NCBI GenBank assembly: GCA_934045075.1
Contig: OW203732.1
Span: forward strand, 3,637,501 to 3,701,500
From: Yponomeuta sedellus
Lineage: Eukaryota; Arthropoda; Insecta; Lepidoptera; Yponomeutidae
Direction: 5' to 3'
DNA: 64,000 nt
The notes under the pieces are model-generated. The model had not been told where the DNA came from. It saw only the letters and a list, made by a program, of their open reading frames with translations, and ran no database searches. The position numbers and the translations under genes are program-made. Below, piece by piece: positions 11,543 to 23,100 of the stretch (position 1 is the stretch's first letter; every line of letters starts with the position of its first letter).

Positions 11543-14210
11543 TTCGTAATTGAGAAAAACAATAGTTATAACTATAGCAATTGTAATACTTTATGATTCA
11601 GTCGGAAGATACATGACCAGGCCAGTTTTTGTGACGGGAAAAAGCAGTTTTAAAATAATCTAACCGCCAGCAGCAGTTAACCATTAATCTAAAACGTCCA
11701 CGCCATTTAATGGCGCATGAAATCAGTTTACTTTGAATAACAATAGGTGCGCAAACCAATGGCGAACGTCACCGATGGCGTGTCCAGATAACTTGACTTC
11801 TAAGTTTGCTACATTTAAAAAGGTTGAGACTCTCTGATTATGTAAGTTCTCCGAACTGTTTTATACTAATTATGCCCAATAATAAATAGCATAATTATTC
11901 TCTTTTAATGTAGCAAATTTTAGGTATTAATTAAATATTATAATATTCTGGAAAAAATATTTAGGCTTACCACGCGCATTGCGATTAATCACCGCGCGAT
12001 TTTTTCCTCAAAAATCTGTGACATTAAATGTATAAAAGTGCACGCATATCCAAAAAAATTCACGCGAAAATAGTTTACAGAACGAGATCTAAAATGCGTC
12101 AGAAAAAAAACGCAGCTATTTTATTCACAATGCGTGCAAACCCTTAGAAGAAAAAGATCTTAAAGTTTCTAGCCAAAATTTTTGCTCATTCGAAAAAATT
12201 CAGGTTTCTCGTTGGATTGCAAATGCTAAAATTCAATCCAACCTTGTACAAATGCTTGACGCTTATTAACAGCAATTATGTATCTAATGGGCTAATAGCT
12301 TTATTATACCTACAATTTCTGCACCACACAATATTGTAGCTGTGGGTTGAAAGCAACTTATGCCGCGTTTAGTGATGGCGCATCAAGCTACCTACACAAC
12401 TATAACAGAGCAGAGGCCTTAAATTTAATATCAAAGATCAGAAGATGAAACAAAGAAATTCTGTTCAAAGTAGTTAGAATTCAGGAGAGATTACTTTAAC
12501 GTAGAATAGAGTATCTTTACATCCAACTTTGATTTGCTGGGTATTGGGAGAATGAATACAATTTTTTAGTAGCCCTTTACGTTAATTCAGGGCACAGGTC
12601 TTCTCTCAAAGAGTAAGGGCTTAATTACCAGGCATGCCCACTGCCAATTGCAATTTCAAGCGCTGAGGTATTTGAACACCTCCAACACTCAGGTCTCGTC
12701 ACAACAACACACAAAATATCAGACAAAAGTTAGATGTATTCGACAGAAGGCTTCGTTTGAGTAACCAATACTGTGTATAACCAATTCATTGGCTTTATTT
12801 TTAAAGTTTGAAGAAAAAATTCTTAATAACTGGCATTATACAACCAAAGAAAGTTGTAACCCTCGACTAGTGCTTTTCATATCTTTAATGGTCATGAGTA
12901 AAAAATAACACAAACAAGTACACAGCTCTTTATCTGATAAGATGGCTGCGTCATGGCGATAGCTAAATATGGCACATATGACAGATAGTGAGTCGGCTCT
13001 GTTGCAAGAATGGACAAAACTAGTTAGAGAATGGGCAGTTTCTTCACAACTTGTTTCTATTTTAATGGAAAAAGTTATCTTTACTGAAGGCCAGACTACC
13101 AGAAATTAAATTCTACTTTAAGAATGAGTTTCATTAACAACCATGGTTCCTTTAAACACTACTCGAATGGAAATATTGGTTTTCCTCTTATGCAAGACTA
13201 TTTAAACGGCACTTGGGCAGTGTTTATTTATTATCTTTTTATATCATCTTTTCATATCATAATCAAAATGAAATCAATTTTATTTCCATGTAAAGGATTC
13301 ACATTCTGTGTGCTGCATTAACTTATAAGACTTTTAGTTTTTAATAGTGTTAGCGTAAAAATTTAATTAATTACCTTTATCAAGTATTTATTTATTTAAA
13401 AAACAACAATAGCTTACAGTTTCCCAAAGCGCCCTTATTGCTAAATACACATTAAAACCATTAACTACTTACATAAGTATAATCTTAATTCGAACGCTAT
13501 TAAGTATACATGTGTATTTCACTTTCAAAGGAACCTATTAAAAATATTTTACTCAAATATTTGCCTAATGCATACTGTTATTTTCTTGTGTTTGACAACA
13601 TTAAAGTTATAGCTAATTTCTCACAATAATAAAAAAATATAAAATGCGCGAGTAGGAAAGACACCAAAAATAAGAAATTAAAACAAATTTCATCATGTCA
13701 ATGGACTAGCATAGGTACTTAAAACTTGACATGTCATGACGGCATGGTTAGGTTAAATGAGCCATTCTTCTCCATATAAAGTGTGGCCAAATTGAGGACA
13801 GTTGGAGAATGGAAATGTTGCAAACATTTGAAAATTTGAGGTTTTGTTATGCATTTAAGTTTCTTATACTGGCCTTCAGTTACTTTAAAAGGTTTTTATT
13901 CTTCTTTTAGTTTAGAAAATTAAGCACCAAAGTTCCAATAGATATTATCTATACTTAATATAGAAATTAATCCCCGAATGTGTTGGTAAGCCCAAATCTC
14001 GAGAGCATCTGAACCGATTTTGTTAATTCTTTTTATAGAATATTCCTCGAAGAACGCAGATGGTTCTTATGGAGAGAAAAATAAAAAAAAATCGACAGTT
14101 AGGCGGTACGAAGTTCGCTGAGTCAGCTAGTTATTATTAAAAGTATGATTGTGGTCAGTTCTTGTAACCCCCTTATTTTACTGATAGACTGACAGACCAA
14201 CAGATACTTA
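11543..14210. other. AT-rich non-coding stretch, probably intronic
   Basis: No gene recognised. A family D-like fragment (GGTCTTCTCTCAAAGAGTAAG) lies at about 12590-12700. The stretch probably belongs to the first large intron of the myosin gene on the minus strand: none of the next expected myosin exon sequences were found to its left. Confidence 0.45.
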
Positions 14211-14401
14211 GGGTCTGTTTCACAATCTGCAGATAAAGTTTCGGATATGCTATCCGCAACCAGGGCTGCTGTTTGTTCTAAATTTGGAGCCATAAACGAA
14301 CACACGCAATATAGGAAAATTTATTTAAATTTAGAACAAACTGCAGCCCTGGTTGTGGATAGCTTATCTGGAACTTTATTTGAACATTGTGAAACAGGGC
14401 C
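14211..14401. mobile_element. Palindromic MITE
   Basis: The arms GGGTCTGTTTCACAATCTGC and its imperfect complement (CATTGTGAAACAGGGCC) extend about 74 bp on each side of a 42-bp centre. TTA flanks both ends (CTTA/TTAG), which fits a 3-bp PIF/Harbinger-type target duplication; this class call is an inference. Confidence 0.6.
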
Positions 14402-14571
14402 TTAGACCGACAGACATAGGCAAGTTATCAGGTTCTCATTGGCATTATTTGGTTATGGAACCCTAAAATGCGAGTAACAAAAATTTGGAAACTTGAGGAT
14501 GATTCATCTACTTCCTAACACAGTACACACATAATGATGTCATGCTAGGTTTATAATATTCAACTGATAAT

Positions 14572-15329
14572 CAGCGTTGCCACACCGTCCTAAAAGGGAC
14601 GGTTTTCCGTCCTTTTTATTTTACGACCGTCCCTTCACCGTCCCATTGCTACCACCGTCCCTTTTTCTAAGCCGCCACTCCGTCTACGCATCCCAATCAA
14701 CATTTTATTAGTGAACACATCCAACTAAGTGATTATGTTTTCTTTGAACGCATCCTTACGACAGCGCTAAGCAAAAACTGGGATAACATTATATTCTTTT
14801 GTTATGGGGAACAAAGATAGCAATATTTTTGATATGCCGCTTACGAACTCATGGCATGGTCCGTTCCGAATTAGGAAAAAACGAGCTATAGCTCACATAA
14901 CACTCAGTACCTATTCTCTGTCTACGCTCAAGTAGAGTGGATGAGTGAGATGGATAACATGAAATCATAATTGAATGAACTGCAACCTAAATAATTTGCG
15001 TAGAGTTCCGCGCATCATCAATAAAAAGAAAACATTTTGCCGTGATTTTACGATTTGTTTTTTACGATTTGAACATAAAATAAAGATAACGCATGATAAA
15101 ATATTAAATAAATTATTATTGTGTTTGGTGGTTGGCGGTTGAGCGTCATGAACCCTAACAACTTGAGCAATAAGGTGTAATAACTATAAATACCTACCTA
15201 GTATCTTGTTTTTTTACGTTATTTCTTTACTATACATACAGTACATTGAAAACCGTACCATAATCTTGAAAACGGTCCTTTTTCAGATTGGGTAACGTCC
15301 GAAATACATTTTCGGTTGCGGCAACACTG
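14572..15329. mobile_element. Non-autonomous hAT-type element
   Basis: Terminal repeats CAGCGTTGCCAC and (complement of right end) CAGTGTTGCCGC are flanked by an exact 8-bp duplication CTGATAAT at 14564-14571 and 15330-15337. Eight-base duplications with CAGTG-type ends are typical of hAT transposons. The 758-bp interior has no transposase frame, so it would need a helper. Confidence 0.8.
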
Positions 15330-15481
15330 CTGATAATATAATGAAATGATTAGAAAGTACGTTGTTGTTTTACCAGCCAAAAGTGATGATTAAATATCAC
15401 AAAATACTCATTGAAATCAATGGTTGTCTGTATTTTTGCCCGTTGCATTTTGACCTTTAAAATTAAATGTGATAATATCAT

Positions 15482-15573
15482 TTATCACCTATAAAACAAG
15501 TCATTTAGTTGTACTTAGTATAGGGCTAACGAGATCTGTGTATTATGTCCATGAATATTTATTTATTTATTTC
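15482..15573 (+). repeat. Family C SINE, 3' part only
   Basis: Carries ACAAGTCATTTAGTTGTAC, GGGCTAACGAGATCTGTG and the tail ATGTCCATGAATATTTATTT, as in the full copy at 25520-25772. Head missing, as expected for 5'-truncated retrotransposition. Confidence 0.7.
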
Positions 15574-16619
15574 TGGTAAATGCAGAATATGAAAGCATGT
15601 TCACTGATTTGCTATTTTTTGATACAACAACGTCTATGAACTTATATGATATGCTATGACTTTAAATAACTCACATAGCCTCTTTGCTGGACCATTTTAC
15701 ATAATGAGGTTGTGAAAAACTTGATTCTCTCAGGTGTCCTTACAATAAGTTTCTTTGCCGTTTGCGAGTGTGATGGTTATTTTCCGTGCATGTGCAAGTC
15801 ACTCTGCGCTGATCCCTTTTTTCTAGACAAAGGATCTCAAGTTTAATTACATTAATTTCATCTTAAAAGAACACTGAAAACGAAACATCCGATGCGTGGT
15901 AACGGTTCTGATATTATAATAACCCAAGGATAAGATTTAACAGCAAATTTTTTCGAATAAAATAGTTTATCTTGTTGTCAACTTGCATAGTTTTCAAGTC
16001 AAACATTGATATTTTAACTTTAACACACTAATATTTGTATAGACTTGTTAAGTTATTAACAAGTTACAGTCAATAACTTAATTTACTTATTAAGTTACTG
16101 GTTGTGATGTCTTTGTCCAATTACCACAGCACAGGGTATCCTAGTTTGGGACCAACACAAATGATTGTGTTGTGTGAATGTTGTTATTATTATTAGCTTC
16201 AGAAAGGTTGCTATAGCATTATATAGCAAAAGATAAATATGGTAATAACCAAATACCCACTGAGAAGACCTTGTGAGTTTATAACCTTATTAGCATTCTT
16301 GTGCTCACAATTGTTGGGCAGGGTTAACGCTCAGCTAAAATCTGACATTGAAATTCAATTTGAAAAATGTGTAATATTAGAAATATTCATAATGTAAGTA
16401 TGCATGTAGGGTAGGCATAAATATATACAGACTTATTCAAACGCATGTTTTTCCACTAAACCACTTGCAGTGGCGTTTTATTTAATATGTGGTAATGTCC
16501 TTTCCGTGGAGGAAAACATAGTGAGTGCCTATGTCGAGAGATAACTTGACGTGTTTTAGTGCTAGTGACAATATGAATGTTTAAAAATTGTTTTATAGTA
16601 TGTAAGCAAAAGTCGGAAA
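15574..16619. other. AT-rich non-coding stretch
   Basis: No gene recognised; probably intronic to the myosin gene. Confidence 0.4.
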
Positions 16620-16722
16620 ACCAACCCGAACTTGGCCCCCTAGTGGAGTATAGCCTAATCTTCCTGCGATACAGGAAGAGATCTGTGCCACAACAGTGGG
16701 GACATACAAGGGTTGATAACAA
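16620..16722 (-). repeat. Family B fragment
   Basis: Complement of the family start: GGGGACATACAAGGGTTGAT with CTTCCTGCGATACAGGAAG. Confidence 0.7.
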
Positions 16723-16895
16723 AGCAAAAGTCAAGAAATAAAGGCTTATATTATATGTCCTTTTCTTGTAAAATCTCCACAAGGGAAGACAATAATCAGC
16801 GTTTTAAAGATTTGTGTTTTTATAAATATAACTGGGAGTGTTTAGAATTTTAATGATGCAAAAATAAATTAAATGAGTAAAAGGCAGTTACTTAC

Positions 16896-17240
16896 ATAGA
16901 TCAGCCCAGAGTAGTATCTGTCCTTGATATTGTGGAGCACAGAAGCCTCATTCAGACAGGTCAGCTCAGCCATATCCTCCACTTTATCGAACTTAGGGGG
17001 GTTCATCTTTTGGATATCATCTATAGGGACCAGCATTTTCTTCCCGGACTCAGCAATTTCGACCTCCACCTCGTCGCCGCGCTCCCCCTTGATCCCGGCC
17101 GCGACGAAGCCCTGGGACTCGTGCGGGACCCACACCAGCCTCTTCTGCGTCCATTCTGCCTGCGTAGCGGGGTCGTTGAAGCTATTCCTATCCACCGACA
17201 GATACCGGAGCTCCGGGTCGTTCCTATCCATGTCCACCAT
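16896..17240 (-). CDS. zip: Non-muscle myosin II heavy chain (zipper), first coding exon
   Basis: N-terminal 115 residues of a class II non-muscle myosin heavy chain, the actin motor of cytokinesis and epithelial morphogenesis. Visible are [10 protein letters not shown] near residues 7-16, the SH3-like N-terminal domain (about 30-80, with [10 protein letters not shown]), and the conserved run [20 protein letters not shown] and YYSGLIY leading into the motor domain. After codon 115 the frame meets a consensus donor (TAT|GTAAGT, intron base 16895), so the exon ends in phase 0 and the following residues are intron read-through. The ATG was chosen because it gives the known insect N-terminus closely. 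The ATP-binding P-loop and all later exons are outside the window to the left: I found none in 1-16895, so the next intron exceeds 16.8 kb. Family assignment is very sure; zipper rather than muscle myosin is supported by the [10 protein letters not shown] start. Confidence 0.95.
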
Positions 17241-17560
17241 AGCGCCGACCGATCACGCCGCGCGCCACAAGCGATAACCTAACACCGGCACTGTATACCA
17301 CATCAAACGGTCGCGAAGACCAGCACAAGCTCACAACACCTATGGTATCCTAACATAGAACGCTGTCCACCACAGCCGCGGGCGTTCAGTGTTTCCTCGC
17401 GTGACCGTGCGACGCACGGCACTGTCACATACAAAATGACGACAGCGACTGACTAGTCTGTCTGACAGAGCGAGCCCGAGCGACCAGCGGCGGTAACGGC
17501 TGCCGTAGGAGGAAGGACCGGCGGTCGACGCCCGAATTCACGTTGTTCCGCCGAACGGCG
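17241..17560 (-). promoter_or_regulatory. GC-rich 5' region of zipper, presumed promoter and leader
   Basis: Composition turns GC- and CpG-rich from about 17040 to 17560, around and upstream of the myosin ATG. An initiator-like TCAGTC lies on the minus strand near 17450. No TATA box is obvious. The exact start site and any leader intron cannot be read from sequence. Confidence 0.4.
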
Positions 17561-18124
17561 GTTTCTTTTATGAAGTTGGTCAACTGTTGTATGATAACCT
17601 AATAAATCTAATAACAGGACACTCAACAGTCATATTCACTGTACCGGCAAGTGGTTTATTACACTATTATTCAATAAAAATAAGGAAAAACGAAATAACG
17701 TTCAACGACTCCTCTTTTTGGTTGTTAGATAGTATGTTTTCGTTTTCTAAAAGTAATCTTTAGTTCGCCAATGACCGTTAACTTTGCTTTGGTACGATTG
17801 GTTATTCATTAGCAGTGTCGTTGTATGCATCGCTTTGACCAATGACATGCTGTATTTTTGGAAGATGTCAATATTTGGTAATTGAAAACAGAGTGCTCAC
17901 GTTCCGTTTTAAGAAAATTTCAAATAAATCATTAGAACAATAATGCAAAAATCCTGTTACGAAACTGAACAATAAGAAAGTAAGCAAATCCGTTAACTGA
18001 AAAATCATGATCATTTCCTTTTTTTGGGTGACCGCGAAAAGTTTGATGGCAATTTTTTATGTAGGTACCTATATTTTCTGAACCGCAATAATTATTTCTA
18101 GTCGTCAATGTCAAGCATTCATTG
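17561..18124. other. AT-rich intergenic stretch
   Basis: No gene seen between the myosin leader and the palindromic element at 18125. Confidence 0.4.
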
Positions 18125-18248
18125 TTAGGCTGACATTCAGAGACGAAAACTGAAACTAAGACCGGTCTCAGAAATGTCAAAATGTACGTGATTTGGACAT
18201 TTGTAAGACCAGTCTTTGCTTAGTTTTCGTCTCTGAATGTCAGCCTAA
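18125..18248. mobile_element. Short palindromic MITE
   Basis: TTAGGCTGACATTCAGAGAC and its complement form about 40-bp arms of a 124-bp near-palindrome with TTA/TAA at the edges. No coding capacity. Confidence 0.65.
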
Positions 18249-19910
18249 GTCTGTAATAGTGATGCCAGATGTGGGGAGATATCCCGCAATTTCAAGAATA
18301 CTACATTTGATTCTCCAGTTGATAAATGTCGGGCCCGACATTTAAACGTAATTATACAACCTAAATCGCTGGTTGTATTATTGAATAGACTATTAAAAAA
18401 ATTATTTTGACTGTAACTGCTAGCAGAGTGACTGACTCTTAGCTATGGAAAATTTAACAAATATAAAAATGTAATATAGCTATTAAAAGCAAGGTGCTTT
18501 TAATAGCTATATTTAGCGTATACACTATGCCCGAGTGTAATAAAGGAACGAGGACTGTTATCCTACCCAACACCATTATTGCATAGCAGGATGTCACTCC
18601 AATTTATCCAACAAAAACAGGTCAATTGTTCAGAAATCAAACTAATACCTTTGTCTTTCTTTATTATTTTTGGCATTTTTTTTTATCGTTCATTCATTGC
18701 ACTCTGTAAGGTGTCCCAAGGTTATAAAGAACTTTGCAAGACTAATTTTTGATAAACGTAGAACCAATTTTCTCGTTCTCTCGCAATTGTTAAGAATCAC
18801 ATTCTCTCGGAACTACTCAGTTGAGGATTTAATCATAATAAAAGCGGGCGGGTCTTAAATTAAGTTACCTACTAGTATAATAACCAGGACTGCGGTAATC
18901 ATGAAAATACATCCAGACTAAAGCAGCTATGTGTACAAATCAATTGCGGTAGACTCCATTGGGATTGGTTTGGTTGGTAATAAAGCTTGTGATCTGCTAG
19001 ACTATCGAGGCAGTCACAGTCAAATTACAAACATGCGATTTGATTTGTTGTAGAGCTAGTCTCATTTTCGGGTTTATTTTGATTTTAGAGTGTGCAAGAG
19101 GGGAAATTTACAAAACCATTTGGCAACACTGACCTGTATGCAATGCACAGATTAATTTAGAGAAACATTTTAATTTCTGAACATTTCATTCATTTACATT
19201 TACAAAACAAAAACAAGGAAGGGTTAGATTTTGTAACCTAAAATTTTGAAAATCCTTTCCGTAAATAGCCAAAGCTTCGTGTTCCATCCATTAAAAGGGA
19301 CTCTAGTGATTACTATTACGATAAAAGTGTCGGTTTTATCATCTATAGTCTGTAAGTACGATATTGCTGGCGCAGGTTGAATAATCGATAAGGTGGCTCG
19401 ATAGAGTGCCGGCGAAGGCCATCAAGGCCACCAACTTTATCTGCTGGGGCACTCAATCACAAGATCGTTCGCGTTGCTTCGCTGTTATTATTCTATTAAC
19501 TTTAAGCGGAACGGTCGGGTCTTGTTATCGTAGTAGTTCTCAGGTACGGGAATATGGTATCAAATATTTGTTCTCATTCACTTTAGGCTAAAAATGAATA
19601 ATATAAAAAGCTGGACACCCATTCTTCTATATAAAAATATATTTGATAAAGTTCTCTGGTTGTTACTTTAAAATTCATTCATCAAACTGGGTGCGATTAA
19701 AGTTGAAACGGCATTCAACAAATAATTTTTATTGCTCCTTCTACAAAACGGTCCTTAGGTATTTTGAATCAACTCTCACTTAAGAACAACACCATTCCCA
19801 AAGGAGCTGTATGTACCTAAAAATGAGGCAATTCTGTGTTGAATTGCAACAAAATTCACAATTTACATGAGTCTGGCTTGTACTTGACTTGTTTTTTTCT
19901 TACATTTCAG
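18249..19910. other. Intergenic or leader intron of the threonine aldolase gene
   Basis: No coding exon recognised. A perfect 17-bp-arm hairpin (TATAGCTATTAAAAGCA) lies at about 18475-18511. A polypyrimidine tract and acceptor (TTACATTTCAG) end at 19910, four bases before the aldolase ATG, so an untranslated first exon must lie further upstream; it could share the GC-rich myosin promoter region, but this is inference. Confidence 0.4.
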
Positions 19911-19914
19911 AACA

Positions 19915-20119
19915 ATGGCACAAATAGTGGACCTTCGATCAGACACAGTGACAAAGCCCACAGATGCCATGAAGCATGCCATGGTGAACTCGGCACTGGG
20001 GGACGATGTCTACGGAGAGGATCCCACAGTGAATGCGTTGGAGATGAAGATAGCAGCTATGTTGGGAAAGCAGGCGGCGCTGTTTGTTCCCTCAGGAACT
20101 ATGGCTAACCTTATTGCAG
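19915..20119 (+). CDS. Threonine aldolase exon 1
   Basis: Encodes residues 1-68 plus one base, starting [15 protein letters not shown]. The donor is CAG|GCAAGA, a GC donor; using it places exon 2 in frame and rebuilds the family sequence ANLIA-V-MVHC, whereas the nearest GT sites do not. Confidence 0.9.
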
Positions 20120-23100
20120 GCAAGACGCTAAGAAATATTAAACCTGTATTTTATTTAGCTTTTACTGCATGTAAACAAACCATTGATAGAAATAAGAAAT
20201 TTATTATCAGTGTCTTGACTTTCAAAGTATTTTAAAAAAATGTTTACAACTAGGAAAACGCTGAATTAGGGAATTAGCTGCCTTTGCCCAGCAGTGGGAC
20301 ACTAAATCAGCTAATTAAAAAAAGGTTACACTGCAGTAACTGTGGTAATAAATTTGTGTTTAATTGGGGATTAAGGGATCAAGTTTTGCCGGAAATGTAA
20401 TAAATAGAAAAATATTTGTAGTAAATAAACAAATATAGTCTCTGGCATGGATAGCCAGAGGTCGCGGGTTCGAATCTCCTCATGGGTGGAATTTTTAGCC
20501 TCTGAATAGGTTTTTAAAATATAGTGCCCTTCAACTTATCCTACAGGCAGAGAAGGAGACCCTATAATGTCTACACAACCTACAACAGTGTTTTTAATAG
20601 AGTACCAGTTGCTTGTATGGGCAATCCCGAAAAACAGAATTATAATAATTATGTATATTACAGTTTGTTAAGTTTTAGATGTGACAACCTATTATAAGTG
20701 GGTGAGCGATTACCGTGTTGTGTGCTTTTTTTTCTGTGAATGTATTGTTGTATTGCCTGTTGGTTGTCCTAAATAAATTAAATAAAGTACTCCAATTGGT
20801 TGCCAATCCATTAGGAGACAGCGCATAAAGAAGAAGAGGAGAAAATTCCTTTTTTAAGAACCAGCACTACATACAGTCTATATATTCTTACTTGTCCAAT
20901 TTAGTAAACAAGATTCTACCCTTAAACTGTGACTTTTTAGTCCAAAACTGCCATATTTCCATAAATAAAGTAACCTGGAACACTCTTTTAGATAACACGC
21001 TGCCAATTTTATAAACATTGTTCATGATAGTTCATGAATTTGCGAGAAAATGTCTAGTTTAGGCATCTAATCTCAATTTTAAGGTTAGAATCTTGTTTAC
21101 TAAATTGGACAAGTAAGAATAAATAGACTGTAGACTACCATATCTCATCACCAACATGACTAAAACCTTCATATAGTTTTACATTTTATTTATGTGAGTT
21201 TATGGGCGTCTTAAAATCTTTCAGTTATGGTGCACTGCAACAAACGAGGATCTGAAGCCCTAGTTGGAGACAAGACTCACATCTTCAAATATGAACAGGG
21301 TAAGAAAAAAACTATACCTAGACTTATGCAGAACTTGCATGATAAAATGTCTTGGTGTTATTAGATTAGAAAAATATTTATGTGTATCACAATTTTTTTT
21401 ATGAAGCCTATAAAAGCAGGGCACAGGTCTTCTCTCAGAGAGAGAGAGAGTCTGGACTATAACTATCACGACTACGGCTAATATTTTTTATAACATAACC
21501 TGCCGAAAATTAACTCTAGTCACGTGGTACGAAAACGCGCCGTATAAACTGGACGTAAAATGTGACCTTGCGGAAAACGCCTTTTTCTTGTGTTTTTAAG
21601 TGTCTGCTTGGTACAAGTTCATTACACACCCGTCAAAGACAATCGCCAAACTATGCGGGTACCTACATGTGGAAATTTGATGTCTAACAATAAAATAGTA
21701 CATTTCACAACTAGTGTGGTAATACAAAGAAAGGCCGAGATCGCAGAAGTTTGCGGCCCGAGCTGCAAGCGAGGGACGTAAATATGCGATCGAGAGCTTT
21801 CTATATTACCTCCCGTGTTGTGTACATCTTTTTTTTACCCGACTGCAGCGAAGCCCAAAAGGAGGGTAATGTGTTTAGTTCGTATGTATGTATGTATGTC
21901 CGATTCTATGTTCCCTCATAACTCCTTAACCAATGGTCAGATTTTGTTAAACAAGGTGTCATTCGATTCGGCATCCTTGCGCGGGTGTCATAGGCTATAT
22001 AAAATCATGATTATGCGATCAGAACCGTGACGAAAAATAAAATTCGTTAAGAAGCTTCGTTAAAGTACAGCTAGGAGCTACTAGATGGCGCTGTTATATT
22101 TAGTTTAATGAATTCGAATACTAATTTTATTGAAATACCCCTAACAGGTGTGAAATATTTAAAACAGAATTTTGCGGATGACGTAGGTTACATAAAATCA
22201 GTATTAATAGAGAACCAACGGAACAAAAAATAACATTTACTTCTAAGCAATTAAAGTACCACTTTTAGCCACTTGATGGCGCTGCTATATTTTATTTATT
22301 CTAATACATGTGTATACATAATTTCGGCTTTGGTCTACATGTAAACAAACCATTTATAGAATCGGTACAAATGCGGAAAGAAATAATTCCTATTAAGTGG
22401 TTTGATCCTTCTAGATCATTCATTTAATTAAAAAACCGGCCAAGTGCGAGTCAGACTCGCGCACCGAGGGTTCCGTACAAACCTGTATTATAGACCTGAG
22501 TATTTGGTATGAATTTCAATTTAATACCTCTACGCGTTTATGAGGAAATGGGTAGTAAGTTTAAAATTATTAAAAAAAATATATTATGTGATGTAACTAA
22601 AAATTTATGGTTTTCGTAATTTTTCCTTTATCTATGCTATAAGACGTTGCTTCGTACCAAATTTCAAGATTCTGAGTTCACGGGAAGCACCCTGTAGGTT
22701 TTGATTCCCTTGCAAGTGTCGAAAATTTGCGGCATAAACGGCTGTATCTTTTGATTGCGTTGGCTTAGAAGTTTGATTTTTTCACAGCTTCAAGGGACAG
22801 TAGACCTGAGTAATTGATATAAATTTCAGCTTCATACCTCCACGCGTTCCTGAGAAAAAGGGTCTTGACAGACGGACGGACGGACGGACAGACGGACAAC
22901 AAAGTGATCCTATAAGGGTTCCGTTTTTTCCTTTTGAGGTACGGAACCCTAAAAATATAATTTTGTTTAACTACGCCTAACACGTGCAAAGTATTTAAAA
23001 GAGAATTTTGCGGGTGTCGTTGATTACATAAAATCAGCATTAATAGAGAACAAACGCAACACAAATAATATTCACTTCTAAGTAATTAAAGTACTGTAGC

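Noticed and set aside
16924..17282. Long plus-strand open frames opposite the zipper exon
   Set aside because: They are antisense frames created by the GC-rich coding exon; the minus strand carries the clear myosin sequence.
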